Assembly: GCF_000313135.1 (NCBI RefSeq)
Contig: NW_004457702.1
Location: 357,410 to 421,409 of the forward strand
DNA: 64,000 bases
Reading direction: 5' to 3'
Origin: Acanthamoeba castellanii str. Neff
Lineage: Eukaryota > Discosea > Longamoebia > Acanthamoebidae
Each line of letters begins with the position of its first letter. The first letter of the stretch is position 1. Of this stretch, positions 24,150 to 33,811 are shown one piece after another. Both the position numbers and the translations under genes were made by a program. The notes under the pieces are model-generated. The model did no database searches. It was not told the origin of the DNA and worked only from the letters and a program-made list of their open reading frames with translations.

Positions 24150-24484
24150 GGTGAGGTAATGCATCGGCGATACTAGAACGTTGGGCTACGCACCAACAAG
24201 AGCTGATGGAGAGGTGGGATGGCAGCAGCAACGACGATGCTGGTGCCAAGGACGATGTAGAAATGAGTGCAGCAAAGAAAAGGAAGGGGAAGGGGAAGTA
24301 GTCCGACTACGAAGATGACGAACAAGAGTCAGAGCAGAATCTGGAGGAAGAGGAGCTGGAGGACGCTGGAGTGAAGAGGAGGTGAGTGTGTGAGGTAGAC
24401 GCCGATGACATGGACAATGATGATGATCACGACGACGACGTTGATGACGACACTGACGGCAATGCCAACCCCTATACGCCGTGA
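24150..24484 (+). pseudogene. Eroded acidic-protein gene fragment
   Basis: One frame reads ILERWATHQQELMERWDG, SSNDDAGAKDDVEMSAA and KKRKGKGK, hits a TAG at about 24299, continues SDYEDDEQESEQNLEEEELE to KRR, hits a TGA at about 24383, and continues VDADDMDNDDDHDDDV to a TGA at 24484. Protein-like acidic coding signal on both sides of two in-frame stops points to a decayed gene. The GTGAGT at the second stop could instead be a splice donor, but the first stop has no such excuse. Confidence 0.45.
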
Positions 24485-24654
24485 CTACAGCTGTGCGCTG
24501 TTCATGCGCATAGCCCATGAAGTCACTCTAGCATCATGCGCTTCCTGAGCGCGAGGACCCACTTACATGAGACGCATGCCTGCTCTCGCTGCCACGCGCA
24601 TATGCACTTGCTGGGTTTGCACCCTCTTATTTTCTCCAGTGCACACTCATTACA

Positions 24655-25494
24655 TCATTGGAAGGTGTAGGTGTAGGTTGGGAGATAGTAAGTGGTGCTG
24701 GTAGCAGAGTCGCTGCGGCGCTCCAGGTTGACCTGCCAGATCACTTCGGATGTAGCAGGGATGACCTTGAACGTGGTAGAGAACCCGCGCGCCTGCAGGG
24801 AGGATACTGGCTGACCGACGTAGGTCGACGCGTCGCCCTTGAAGAAGGTCTCGGTCAGGGTGAGGGACAGCACAGGCGGGAAGTTGATCCAGGGCTGGGC
24901 GAAATCAGCCGCGTAGCCAAGGGCGGGACCGAAGTAGGGCACGCCGCGATAGTCAGTCCAGCCTTCGTGACGCCGGATCGACAGGCGGCCCTTGCTCAGC
25001 TCATCCACGTTCTGCAAGGTGACCCTCAAGCCGTTGACTGGCTTGTGTGGGTTGTGGTCCACGCTGAACTGGAGGACGTTGTCGCCTTGAACGCAGAGGA
25101 GCCTGGTAGTGGTGAAGAATGGAGATGTCAAGCAAATTGACAAAACGAAAGGGAAGAGGAAAGGGAGAGGTGCTCACCAGTGGGTGTTGTTGGGTTGAAA
25201 GGCCAGGACGGGACCCTCGCTGTATACCTGGCCACCGACGTGGAAGGCGGCGGACAGTCCAGCGTGGCTCTGGTGCAGTACTGTGCTGAAGGACGACGGG
25301 GCTTGGGACAGGGAACCAGCGGCCCAGATGAGGGGCTCGTGGCTAGGTGCTCCAAGGATGGTCTCGTTGAAGTAGAGCACAAAGTCGACGGGCTCCAGGC
25401 GGGGCTGACTCTGTTCGACGCTGATCTTGAACTTGCCGGAGCCCAACGTGACGAAGAGGCTCAGCAAAAAGAAGGTGAGTGTGGCGGCATTCAT
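24655..25494 (-). CDS. Secreted protein of unknown family
   Basis: Two-exon gene. The ATG at 25492-25494 opens the signal peptide MNAATLTFFLLSLFVTLGSG. Exon 1 ends PNNTHW at a GTGAGC donor near 25177. Exon 2 starts near 25107 (LLCVQGDNVLQFSVDHNPHK) and ends STTYYLPTYTYTFQ, TGA at 24657-24655. The mature protein of about 240 residues is beta-rich, with aromatic and Thr/Ser residues, one sequon NETI and another NNTH, and few cysteines. No transmembrane segment follows the signal peptide. I cannot assign a function. Confidence 0.75.
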
Positions 25495-25509
25495 GGCGAA
25501 AAGGGCTGT

Positions 25510-26630
25510 GCAGTTGGTCTGGGAAGCTCGAATGACCACTGAGAAGTGGTGGTGCCAAAGGACAGACCTGATTGACAGCAGAATGTTGGAATGCCATATT
25601 CTGATTGGCTCCCCGACCCTACTGTCGGGTCCAATGGCGTGGGGACCACTTGTTGAATTGGAAGCTTATGAAGACCCACCACAAACAAATAATGGACAGT
25701 TACTATGCAACAGTAACTCCCATCATCATGAGTGGTAGGCACAGTGAATTTAGTGGAGATATTTTTGTGGTGACATAGTCACAGGGTGTCATCAGCCACA
25801 CTCAGTTGCTATGAATGGATGTTATTGATTTTGTCTGTCATGTTGTGAAACACAATCATGCAGTCAGACATTCTGGAGATGACTGTTGTAGCCACTCCCA
25901 TGCAATTTTGCTACCTCCTCCTCTCCAGTGGCATCATAGTTGTGGCCCATCCACCACCACCCCAACACAGGCAAACATGTAGCTCAGTTGGCTGCACAGT
26001 GCCACAAAGCAGCAGCCTTTACCAGCCACAAGTATTTTGATTGATTGATGGATGGCCAATTTATTGATTTAAAAGCAGTCAGCCCTTCAGTGGTTTCACA
26101 AGGTGGCAATCCATGCACTGTTGCTGCAGTCCACCCTGTGCCTGGCCTTGCATCTGCATTATGCAGTGATTAAGCATGGGTTGTCTCAAACCAGCAGGAG
26201 GTGTTGATAACCCCACTCTCTTCTCTTCTCCTTTGGCTACATCATGCACTTTGGGTACTGTCACTTTTTTCACTCCACAAGACAAGTCTTGGTGGCCAAG
26301 AATGACAATGTTTGATGGGCAGCCCAATGGAGCAGGGCAAGCAACATCCTGAGCTACACACAAATCTGCCTTCACACCATGCCCCAGCCAATCCTTGCCT
26401 ATGGTGGGGCACTGTACAAAGTAATGTTATTGGCCTCACTCATTAGCTCTTCATGCATGTTGATTAATGGAGCAAGGGGCGTTTTGGGAACACAATGACC
26501 AACAAGGAAAGTGAAAAGACCATTCATGTGCTCCCATCAGTGATGAGATGACCAATACTGGCCTTGCACTGCATGCAGCAACATGCACCACCTGACTTTT
26601 GTAAAGAGATGCCTAGCAAAAAGAGAGCTG
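25510..26630. other. Gene-poor, lower-GC region upstream of tRNA-Glu
   Basis: About 1.1 kb with no convincing gene. Base composition is clearly lower in GC than the flanking genes and rich in CAAC/TGG words. A minus-strand open stretch at 26079-26430 (e.g. DLCVAQDVACPAPLGCP, NIVILGHQDLSCGVKK) reads a little like protein, but no family match is visible. It resembles in texture the 44.1-44.98 kb region next to tRNA-Ala. Confidence 0.4.
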
Positions 26631-26633
26631 CTC

Positions 26634-26705
26634 TTCCGCTACCGGGAATCGAACCCGGGGCGCCTGGGTGAAAACCAGAAATGTTACCGACTACACCATA
26701 GCGGA
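26634..26705 (-). tRNA. tRNA-Glu (anticodon UUC)
   Basis: On the minus strand the acceptor stem TCCGCTA pairs with TAGCGGA. The anticodon arm TCTGG-TTTTCAC-CCAGG puts TTC at positions 34-36. The T arm has GGTTCGATTCCC (internal B box) and the D region TGGTGTAGTCGG (A box). No intron. A TTTT-type terminator downstream is not obvious. Confidence 0.95.
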
Positions 26706-26868
26706 TTGATTCTTCTTGCAGACGGTGACGCTCCCTGCCCACCCTTGATGCAGATGTGGCCTTGGAGTCTAGCCCGTAGACGCACTGTGCCCTCATTACC
26801 GCTGAAGTTCGTCATTCGTTCATCTTGAAATTGGCTGTACACACGCCACAACACACTCGCGCCGTAGA

Positions 26869-28800
26869 TCAGAAAGAGGACAGGTAGCCCGGGCAGCCGA
26901 GGTTCGCAAACGCCTCCCGTAGTTCCTCCCCGAGCGCCTCGAACTTGCGGCAGTAGTCGTCCTCCTCGAACTTCATGCACATGAGCCGATAGAGGTGGGC
27001 GCTCAGGGCCTCCTCGATCTCCTTCCACGTCTTGGCCGGCTTCGTTCTGTTGGCGGCCGCGGCTGACGCCGCAAGCGTGGCCTGCGCGAGCGAGTGGAGG
27101 AGCAGAGTGTTGCGCATCATCCAGGCCGTCTTGTCGAGCGGGCATCGGCAGTCGTAGGGCGCGTAGAGGTTCTGGCGCACGAAGTCCTGCCGGAACATGG
27201 TGGCCACGGCGACGCTGGCCAGCTCGGCCTCGCTCAGCGCCTCGCGCCGGGCCTTGACCAGGAGGTCGGTCTCCCTGAGGAGCAGCTGCTTACAAGCCTG
27301 TCCCATGTCGGCAAAGTCATCGGCGATGTGTAGGCGGTAGTAGTCGTCGACCAGCCAGGACGACCCCGAGCCGCTCCAGGCCAGGGCCTGGAAGTCGGTC
27401 TTGTGGGGCACCCACACCACCTGCGCCGCCTCCATGGCCGCCTGCTCGACCGTATCCACACCGTCGGGCACGTTCCAGGACTCGCGGCCCGAGTCGGCCG
27501 TTATGCCGACGATCGTGATCGAGCCCTCCCGGGCCGGCGCGCCCTCGCAAACAAACAGGCCCGCGCGGGCGTACAGAGCCTCCATCTGGGTCTTCAGCTG
27601 CTGTTGGCCCGCGCTGCGCGGGTCGTACTCGGGCGGCGTACTCGGCTGCTGACGATTCCAGGCGTCGCCGCCGGTGGCCTGCGCCCAGCGGAAGAGCGAG
27701 TCGATAGTGAGCGACACCTCGCAGCCCTGGTCTCTGAAGTACTCGGCGATGACGAGGCCCATGTGGACCGACGCCTCGCGCGCTGCGAGCGGCGCGTCAG
27801 CCGCGTTGGCCACCGCCACCGTGCGCTTCAGCAGTGGCACCTCGCGACCAGCGTCGGGATCGGGCGTGCTGATATTAGTCAGGTCAGCAATCAGACAGGC
27901 TAGGTCGGTCGACCGCTGGCCGCAGCCGACGTAGACGCCGACGTCGGCCTGCACGTTCTTGGCCAGGGTCCAGGTCACCATCGACGCGTTCTCGCCGCCG
28001 CCGGCCAGCGCCACCGTGCCGCCCACGGCGCACGGGAAGAGCGCATCGTGCATGCGCAGGCCGGTCATGAGCGGCTTCTCGAGCTGCTTGCGGGCTGCAA
28101 CGGGCCGCGCCCGGCGCACGGGCCACGTCTGCATCATCGTGTACCGGCGCCTGGTGGTGGACCCCTGAACAACGACCTCGAGCACGACGTCATTGATGGT
28201 GTAGTGGTGGCCCCGGTCGGCGATGAAGGTGATGCGGCCGCCGGGCTCGTCGGGCGGCATCATGATGCGGTGGGTGAAGAGCGATGTCTCGCGCACGGTG
28301 GCGTAGATGTCGCCGCCAGCGATGGCGTCGCCCACGCAGAACTCGCCTGTCGGCTCGAAGCACCACCTACGCTCCCGATCGAGCGACGGCAGATTCACGC
28401 CGCGCGGCACGAACGCGCACGTGTTGTCAGCGCCTGACCGTACACGCGTGTCGTTGTCTAGTTTGTGTCGCAAACCGCCATGTGGTGGTGGCAGGGTGCT
28501 GATGACGTCGAGCGGTCGCTGGAGGCCGTCGAATATGTGGTCCAGCAGGCCCGGGCCGAGCTCGACGCACAGCGGGCGGCCGGTGGGCTCGACGGGGTCG
28601 CCTACTGCCAGGCCGGCCGGGTCCTCGAAGGCCTCGATGGCGGCCACCACCGCGCCACGACCGGTCGACTCCAGCCGGACAACTTCGCCCCAGATGCCGT
28701 CGCGGCCCAGCCGCACCAGCTCGTTCTGGGCCACCGCCCCAAGGCCCTCGGCCCTCACCCCTGGGACCGACCAGACATGAAGGTGAGCGAAAGCGAAAAG
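26869..28800 (-). CDS. V-ATPase catalytic subunit A paralogue, catalytically inactive
   Basis: Long intronless frame of about 640 codons, colinear with V-type ATPase subunit A: NELVRLGRDGIWGEVVRLE, VGDPVEPTGRPLCVELGPG, LLDHIFDGLQRPLDV, GDIYATVRETSLFTHRIMMP, then the nucleotide-binding domain and the helical C-terminus (CRCPLDKTAWMMRNTLLLHS). The P-loop GAFGCGKT is replaced by AGGGENAS (about 27985-28012), without the Lys and Thr that hold ATP and magnesium. The catalytic GERGNE becomes GQRSTD (about 27905-27925). The EALREISGRLAEMP segment is also lost (RWAQATGGDAWNRQQ). TIAEYFRD survives as VIAEYFRD. It cannot hydrolyse ATP as the normal subunit does. The frame has no ATG at its upstream end, so the first exon lies upstream (perhaps in 28800-29100). 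High GC and no stops argue against simple decay. Confidence 0.85.
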   Translation of the reverse strand, partial: LFAFAHLHVWSVPGVRAEGLGAVAQNELVRLGRDGIWGEVVRLESTGRGAVVAAIEAFEDPAGLAVGDPVEPTGRPLCVELGPGLLDHIFDGLQRPLDVISTLPPPHGGLRHKLDNDTRVRSGADNTCAFVPRGVNLPSLDRERRWCFEPTGEFCVGDAIAGGDIYATVRETSLFTHRIMMPPDEPGGRITFIADRGHHYTINDVVLEVVVQGSTTRRRYTMMQTWPVRRARPVAARKQLEKPLMTGLRMHDALFPCAVGGTVALAGGGENASMVTWTLAKNVQADVGVYVGCGQRSTDLACLIADLTNISTPDPDAGREVPLLKRTVAVANAADAPLAAREASVHMGLVIAEYFRDQGCEVSLTIDSLFRWAQATGGDAWNRQQPSTPPEYDPRSAGQQQLKTQMEALYARAGLFVCEGAPAREGSITIVGITADSGRESWNVPDGVDTVEQAAMEAAQVVWVPHKTDFQALAWSGSGSSWLVDDYYRLHIADDFADMGQACKQLLLRETDLLVKARREALSEAELASVAVATMFRQDFVRQNLYAPYDCRCPLDKTAWMMRNTLLLHSLAQATLAASAAAANRTKPAKTWKEIEEALSAHLYRLMCMKFEEDDYCRKFEALGEELREAFANLGCPGYLSSF

Positions 28801-29246
28801 AGCAAGGTAAAAGTGGGTGCATACGGGTGCCGCTCACGGAGAGGATGGTGCCGTGTGTTGGGGCAGTGGGTGTGGTTGGCAAAGCATACATCCCCCTCTT
28901 CTCTTCGGGTGTGCGTTTTTTAAAGTGACACCGCACAAGCCCCGCCAAAGAGCACGCCGAAACTTTCTGTGCCGAATCAGACCAGAAGCGACAATTTTTT
29001 TCAGCTAAATGAATGTGTGTGTGTGCTTTTGGCAGGCAGCACGCTCGCCTCGAACCTGATGCCGTGGTCGCTTTCATCGAGGAGAACCGAACCACCTGAG
29101 AAAGGGAGAGAGAGAGGACAGGCCGTGCATTCAGACAAGGTGTAACTGTTTTTGTGCTGTACAAGAGATACAAAAGGGAGGGGGAGAAAGAGATGGTGTG
29201 ATGCGATGCGATGATCATGTGATGATCGTTGTCTCCTCCGATCAGA
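28801..29246. other. Intergenic region, possibly with 5' exon of the V-ATPase-like gene
   Basis: About 450 bases between two minus-strand genes. An ATG near 29091 (minus strand) starts MKATTASGSRRACCLP, which could be a first exon of the V-ATPase-like gene, but I could not find a clear in-frame splice. Purine-rich (GAGAGAGAGAGGA) near 29105. Confidence 0.25.
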
Positions 29247-30032
29247 TCAGGCGTGGGCGGCTGCCTTCCGGTGCGCCTTCTTCTCGGCCCTCTCCCGCTT
29301 CTTCTGCTCCTTGAGCGCCGCCTTAAGGTCCGCCTTGCTCCACCCCCGCAACAGACCTGACGCTTTCGACTCCTCTTCCGCCACGGCCTGGTCGTCGGCG
29401 GCGGTGGTTGTGGTGGTTGTGCGCAGGCGGGTGGTCCACTGGATCAGGGCGTCGAGCAGGGCCTTGACCTGGAGCCGCGTGGCGTCGTCCACCAGGTCGC
29501 CCGTGGCGCCGTCGCTGATGGGCTTGCCGCCCCACAGGTTGACGTTGACCTCGGGCTTGTTGACAAAGTGCCAATCCAGGAACACGCCCACCTGCCGCAG
29601 GTGGTACTGAGCCCGGCTGGTGCCCATCGCGCCGCCGGCGCCCATGATGGCCACGGGCTTGTTGGCCGCCGGGAAGGACGAGTAGGTGGCGTCGTCGGGC
29701 CGCGAGGCCCAGTCGATGGCGTTCTTGAGCGGGCCCGGCACCGAGTAGTTGTACTCGGGCGTGGCGATGAGCAGCGCGTCGGCTGCCCGCAGGGCCTCAC
29801 GCCACTCGCTCACGGCGCCGGTGAAGCCCTCGGCGGCCTCGAGGTCAGAGTCGAAGAGCGGCAACTGGCCGACGAGGTGGGTCACGACTCGGAACTCGAC
29901 GTGAGGAATTGAGCGGGCGAGGCCCTGGGCGGCGCGGATGAGCCCGGCGTTGGCGGAAGCCTCGCGGACTGAGCCGGCAAAGGCCACGATCTTGATCGTC
30001 TGCTGCTTGTTCTGGTTGGTTGTGGAGCTCAT
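29247..30032 (-). CDS. NADPH-dependent FMN reductase (flavodoxin fold)
   Basis: Single exon, 261 residues. The ATG at 30030-30032 opens MSSTTNQNKQQTIKIVAFAG. The flavodoxin-like core shows the phosphate loop AFAGSVREASANAGL, then VTHLVGQLPLFDSDLE, then the family hallmark TPEYNYSVPGPLKNAIDWAS near 29765-29690, and KPVAIMGAGGAMGTSRAQY. These match the NADPH-dependent FMN/azo reductase family (PF03358 type), which reduces flavins or quinones in the cytosol. The last 60 or so residues are a Thr then Lys/Ala-rich tail (EKKAHRKAAAHA) beyond the usual domain. A broken copy lies at 58.3 kb. Confidence 0.95.
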   Translation of the reverse strand: MSSTTNQNKQQTIKIVAFAGSVREASANAGLIRAAQGLARSIPHVEFRVVTHLVGQLPLFDSDLEAAEGFTGAVSEWREALRAADALLIATPEYNYSVPGPLKNAIDWASRPDDATYSSFPAANKPVAIMGAGGAMGTSRAQYHLRQVGVFLDWHFVNKPEVNVNLWGGKPISDGATGDLVDDATRLQVKALLDALIQWTTRLRTTTTTTAADDQAVAEEESKASGLLRGWSKADLKAALKEQKKRERAEKKAHRKAAAHA

Positions 30033-30467
30033 GGCTGTGGTGAAGTTGTTGTGGCGGCTGGTTCAAGTGGTTGTGCTTGTTTGTTTGAAGGAGCGATTGG
30101 AGTACTTTTATGCACCAAGAAGGGCCGGGAAATGCAGTTCGCGCCCGGGTCGGGAAGCACGTCGTGTTCGGCCCGAACCATCCCGAATCTCCGATATTTC
30201 TGTCTTTTCTTCTTCATTTTCTTGTCTTTCCCTTTTTTGTTTTCACTTTTTAAAAAGTGAAGCGCTCCTATTGGTCTCCTGCTTTGTGTGACTGGCAGCA
30301 AGAGCAGCAACTTTGCGCCAGCCTTGCTTCCTTGCTTCCAGTGAGGGCTTTCCACCACGAAGGTAGGTTCGTGGCCTCGATGATGTGGAAAGCCTCACTG
30401 GCGTTGATTCCTATGATCACTGTTTTTTTGATATTAATTTTAATGCTGCACAGTTGGCACTGTGGCT

Positions 30468-33400
30468 ATGAGGGGGCTCGCGGTGATAGCCCAACTGGTA
30501 CTGCTGCTGACGACGGCCGGTTACAGCCACGGCAGCTCGCCTGCACTGCCGTGCACCATCTACGTGGCACGGGGCCACGCAGACAGCGAATCGTGCGGCA
30601 CAACCCTGGCCGCAGCCTGCGGCACCATCCAGCAGGGCGTGTGGCGCGCCCAGGCGAATACCACCACTGGCAACGGTGCACCGCCAGCGGTGTGCGTCGT
30701 GGCGGGGGATGAGGCCTGGCCGTGCCCGGCCAGCGGCGTTGGGGTCGTCGTCAACGCCTCAATGACGATCACCGCCATCAACGGCACTGCTGTCCTCGAC
30801 TGCGCTCACAGCGGCCGTGCGTTCAACATTGTCGCCGGGCCGCCGTTGCCGCCGGTTTCGGTTACGCTGCGCGGGTTCACCGTGCGCAATGGCCGAGCTG
30901 AGGCTGGAGGCGCCGTGGCCGCCGTCGCAGCACACGGTGACGCCGAGGCCCTGGAGGTCAACAACTCGTGCAACGACCAGGGCGGCGCCGTGGCGCTGTC
31001 GGCCAATGACGCGGAGGCGAGCGCGTACGACTTCGTCGGCAATCGGTTCGAGGCAAACGCGCTGGTCACCTACGACAACTACCCGAGCTCGATCCTTTAC
31101 GGCGCCGGCCTGGCCGCCGAAGTGCTCGCCGCCAACGACAGCGTGTTGCGCTTCCGCGACAACCTGCTGGTGCGCAATACAGGCTGCAACAACTTCACCG
31201 ACCCCGACTCGGGCTGTCCCAGCGCGCTGGGCGCCGGCCTGGCGCTCCAGCTGGACTGGGTCACCAACGTGAGCCTCGAGTTCGTCGCCAACCGATTCGA
31301 GGCCAACGCGGCCTCGCAGGGCGCCGGGGTCTTCATGGAGTGCAACGACTACGACCAGGTGTCGGCCAGTTTCCTGGACAACGCATTCCTGGGCAACGAG
31401 GCCCAGGCCAATGGCGGCGGCCTTGCCCTCTTCTATGGACTGGACGATGTCGACTCGTATCAAGGCCGCGCAAGCCTGGTGCTTGATTCCAATGTGTTCC
31501 ACGGCAACAACGCCTCAAGCGGCGGCGCGGCGCTTATCCAGCACGCGCCCGACAGGGAGAGGTTCCAATGCAACCAGTGGCTCTATCGCGGCTCGACGAC
31601 CCTGACCAACAGCGAGTTCCTGGGCAACGCGGCCCTGGGCAGCGGCGGCGCGCTGTTCCTCACCCAGGGCACCACCACGCTAAGCAACTGCTCTTTCCAT
31701 GGAAATCAGGCCATGGTCGGGGGCGGGCTATCGCTCAACTCCGATTCGACAGCCATCTCCATCGACACCAGCCTATTCGCCGACAACCGGGCCTCGTTCG
31801 CCGGCCACGACCTGTGGTCGGGCAGCTTCGGCGCCTTCACCATGACCGACTCGACCCTGCAACCGGCCGGCAACAGCAGCGGCGGCAACCGCGAGGGCCT
31901 GGTGCTGGTCATCCCGCACGTGGCCCAGGCCTACGTCGACGACACGCGCCTCACCTGCGCTCCGGGCCAGCAGGTGCAGAACCAAAGCTCGCTCGCGCCG
32001 TTCATTCAACCGTGCCAGAACTCGCTGGGTGCTGGCAGCGCGCTGGTCTCGATCAACCTCGGCTGCGCCAGCTGCGCCTCGCGATCGTACAACCTCGTGG
32101 CTGACTCGGTCCAGCTATCGACCGGCGACGACGATGACGCAGTGACGACGGCGGCCGCGGCCAATAGTAACTACACGTGCCACGACTGCCCGGGTGGGGC
32201 CGACTGCCCGCTGGGCGGGGCGGCGGTGCGGGTCCTGCCGGGCTTCTGGTGCCAGCGCCGCGCGGCCGACCCGAGCGCGCTGCAATGCTTTCGCTGCCCG
32301 CCGGGCTACTGCTCGAGCGCAAGCGACCACCCGCGGTCCTGGGACGACGCCTGCGTCGGGCGGCGCACCGGCCCGCTGTGCGGCCAGTGTGCCGCGGGCT
32401 TCAGCGAGGCCTTTGGCACGGTCGAGTGCGCCCCCGACGATCAGTGCGACGACGCCGCGTGGCTGGTGCCCGTGGCGTTGGTCGTCGGCGCGGCCTACGT
32501 GCTGCTCGTGCTCTGCTTCCAGCTGCGCCGCCACCCGCTGTGGAAGTCGATCACCTACTTCATGCAGGTGGTCCCGCTCATCGCCAGCCTGGACAACCCG
32601 GGCCTGCGGGCCACGATCGGCCTCTTCGCGCTGGACCCGAGCGCGGTCGGGCTGCACCTGAGCGCCTGTCCGTGGCCCGGCACCACGGCCGTGGCCAAGA
32701 TGACCGCGAGCTATGTCATCCCCGCCGTGCTGCTTGCCGAGCTGGCCCTCGTGTGGCTCGGCCACCGGGTTGTGGTCGGCGGCTTCGTGCGAGCCGTGCA
32801 GAGTCGACGTCGCCGTGGGCCACTCCTTCAACACCATCGAGTGAACACTGCCGCCGATTACAATTACGAGGACGATGACGATGACAAGCCGCAATCCACT
32901 GAAGGTGGCGATGACGTGGCATCGACGACTGCGGCCAAGGCCACGACCCCGTACGCGGCGGCGGGAATGGCCCTCGGCCTGCTGCTGTACCAGTCAATCG
33001 CCGGGACCACGCTCGCGCTGCTCCACTGCGTCGAGGTCGACGGTGTGACACGGCTCTTCCGGTCGGGCGCCGTCGAGTGCTTCGCCGGCTGGCAGTGGGG
33101 CCTCGTTGCGGTGCTGGCCCTCATCGTCGCGCCCTTCCCCCTACTCCTCCTCGCGGCCCGTATCGTGCTGGGCCGCTACCGGGCCACCAGCGCGACGGCC
33201 CGCGGCGTGCTGGGCGTGCTCGAGGGACCCTACCGGCCAGGGCGCCGGTGGTGGGAGAGCGCCAACATGGCCCGGCGGCTGGTGTTGGCCGCGCTGGCCA
33301 CTTTCGTGGTCGATCCCGTGTGGCGCGCGATGGCCCTCTTCGGCGCGTGCCTCGTGGCGCTCCTGCTCCACGTCCACCTGGCCCCGTTCGCCAGCCGGGC

Positions 33401-33746
33401 CTACGGGTCGGCCGAAACGGCCTTTCTCGCCATTCTCGCGGCCATCGCGGCCCTGCAGGGTCCGCTGGCGGCCTACGCTCAGCTGGGCGCCGGCCTGGGC
33501 GGCTCGACGGCGACCATCATCGCCAACGACGTCCAGGTGGCCCTCACGCTGCTCCCGCTGGCCTACTGCGCGCTGGTCGCCCTGTGGCTCAACGCGCGGT
33601 GGCTCGTCGAACCGCTTTTGCCCGAGCTGGTGCGGCGCTGGTTGGGCTTCATCGCCAACGACGACACAGAGAACGCGATCGAAGAGCTGAGCATGGCCGA
33701 ACGCAGATTTGCTGATGAACGCCTCGCACTACTGCACCAGGATTGA
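30468..33746 (+). CDS. Large secreted beta-helix (Pmp-like) protein with C-terminal membrane helices
   Basis: Intronless, 1092 residues from the ATG at 30468. A signal peptide (MRGLAVIAQLVLLLTTAG) is followed by about 500 residues of right-handed beta-helix repeats with the polymorphic-membrane-protein type motif: ALGSGGALFLTQGTTTLSNC, SFHGNQAMVGGGLSLN, FEANAASQGAGVFMEC, FHGNNASSGGAALIQ. Many NxS/T sequons. A Cys-rich stretch follows (CHDCPGGADCPLGG; CFRCPPGYCSS; GPLCGQCAAGFSEAFG; about 32175-32420), then roughly eight hydrophobic helices (e.g. WLVPVALVVGAAYVLLVLCF at 32460; GLVAVLALIVAPFPLLLLAA at 33099). The likely role is a surface adhesin or sensor; that is inference. The short cytosolic tail ends ALLHQD. 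Confidence 0.85.
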   Translation: MRGLAVIAQLVLLLTTAGYSHGSSPALPCTIYVARGHADSESCGTTLAAACGTIQQGVWRAQANTTTGNGAPPAVCVVAGDEAWPCPASGVGVVVNASMTITAINGTAVLDCAHSGRAFNIVAGPPLPPVSVTLRGFTVRNGRAEAGGAVAAVAAHGDAEALEVNNSCNDQGGAVALSANDAEASAYDFVGNRFEANALVTYDNYPSSILYGAGLAAEVLAANDSVLRFRDNLLVRNTGCNNFTDPDSGCPSALGAGLALQLDWVTNVSLEFVANRFEANAASQGAGVFMECNDYDQVSASFLDNAFLGNEAQANGGGLALFYGLDDVDSYQGRASLVLDSNVFHGNNASSGGAALIQHAPDRERFQCNQWLYRGSTTLTNSEFLGNAALGSGGALFLTQGTTTLSNCSFHGNQAMVGGGLSLNSDSTAISIDTSLFADNRASFAGHDLWSGSFGAFTMTDSTLQPAGNSSGGNREGLVLVIPHVAQAYVDDTRLTCAPGQQVQNQSSLAPFIQPCQNSLGAGSALVSINLGCASCASRSYNLVADSVQLSTGDDDDAVTTAAAANSNYTCHDCPGGADCPLGGAAVRVLPGFWCQRRAADPSALQCFRCPPGYCSSASDHPRSWDDACVGRRTGPLCGQCAAGFSEAFGTVECAPDDQCDDAAWLVPVALVVGAAYVLLVLCFQLRRHPLWKSITYFMQVVPLIASLDNPGLRATIGLFALDPSAVGLHLSACPWPGTTAVAKMTASYVIPAVLLAELALVWLGHRVVVGGFVRAVQSRRRRGPLLQHHRVNTAADYNYEDDDDDKPQSTEGGDDVASTTAAKATTPYAAAGMALGLLLYQSIAGTTLALLHCVEVDGVTRLFRSGAVECFAGWQWGLVAVLALIVAPFPLLLLAARIVLGRYRATSATARGVLGVLEGPYRPGRRWWESANMARRLVLAALATFVVDPVWRAMALFGACLVALLLHVHLAPFASRAYGSAETAFLAILAAIAALQGPLAAYAQLGAGLGGSTATIIANDVQVALTLLPLAYCALVALWLNARWLVEPLLPELVRRWLGFIANDDTENAIEELSMAERRFADERLALLHQD

Positions 33747-33811
33747 GCTTGCAACATTTTCCCAATAATTGTAACACTATTTAGATAACATGTTTGTGCC
33801 TTTAGAACGCT

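Noticed and set aside
26079..26439. Retroelement protease or gag-pol remnant
   Set aside because: DLCVAQDV and ILGHQDL recall aspartic protease and pol motifs, but the active-site D-S/T-G is missing and no long frame or terminal repeats exist. Kept only as a weak hint in the island finding.
30759..31502. 247-codon minus-strand open frame
   Set aside because: Shadow of the beta-helix protein, which has a signal peptide, repeats and membrane helices in order on the plus strand.
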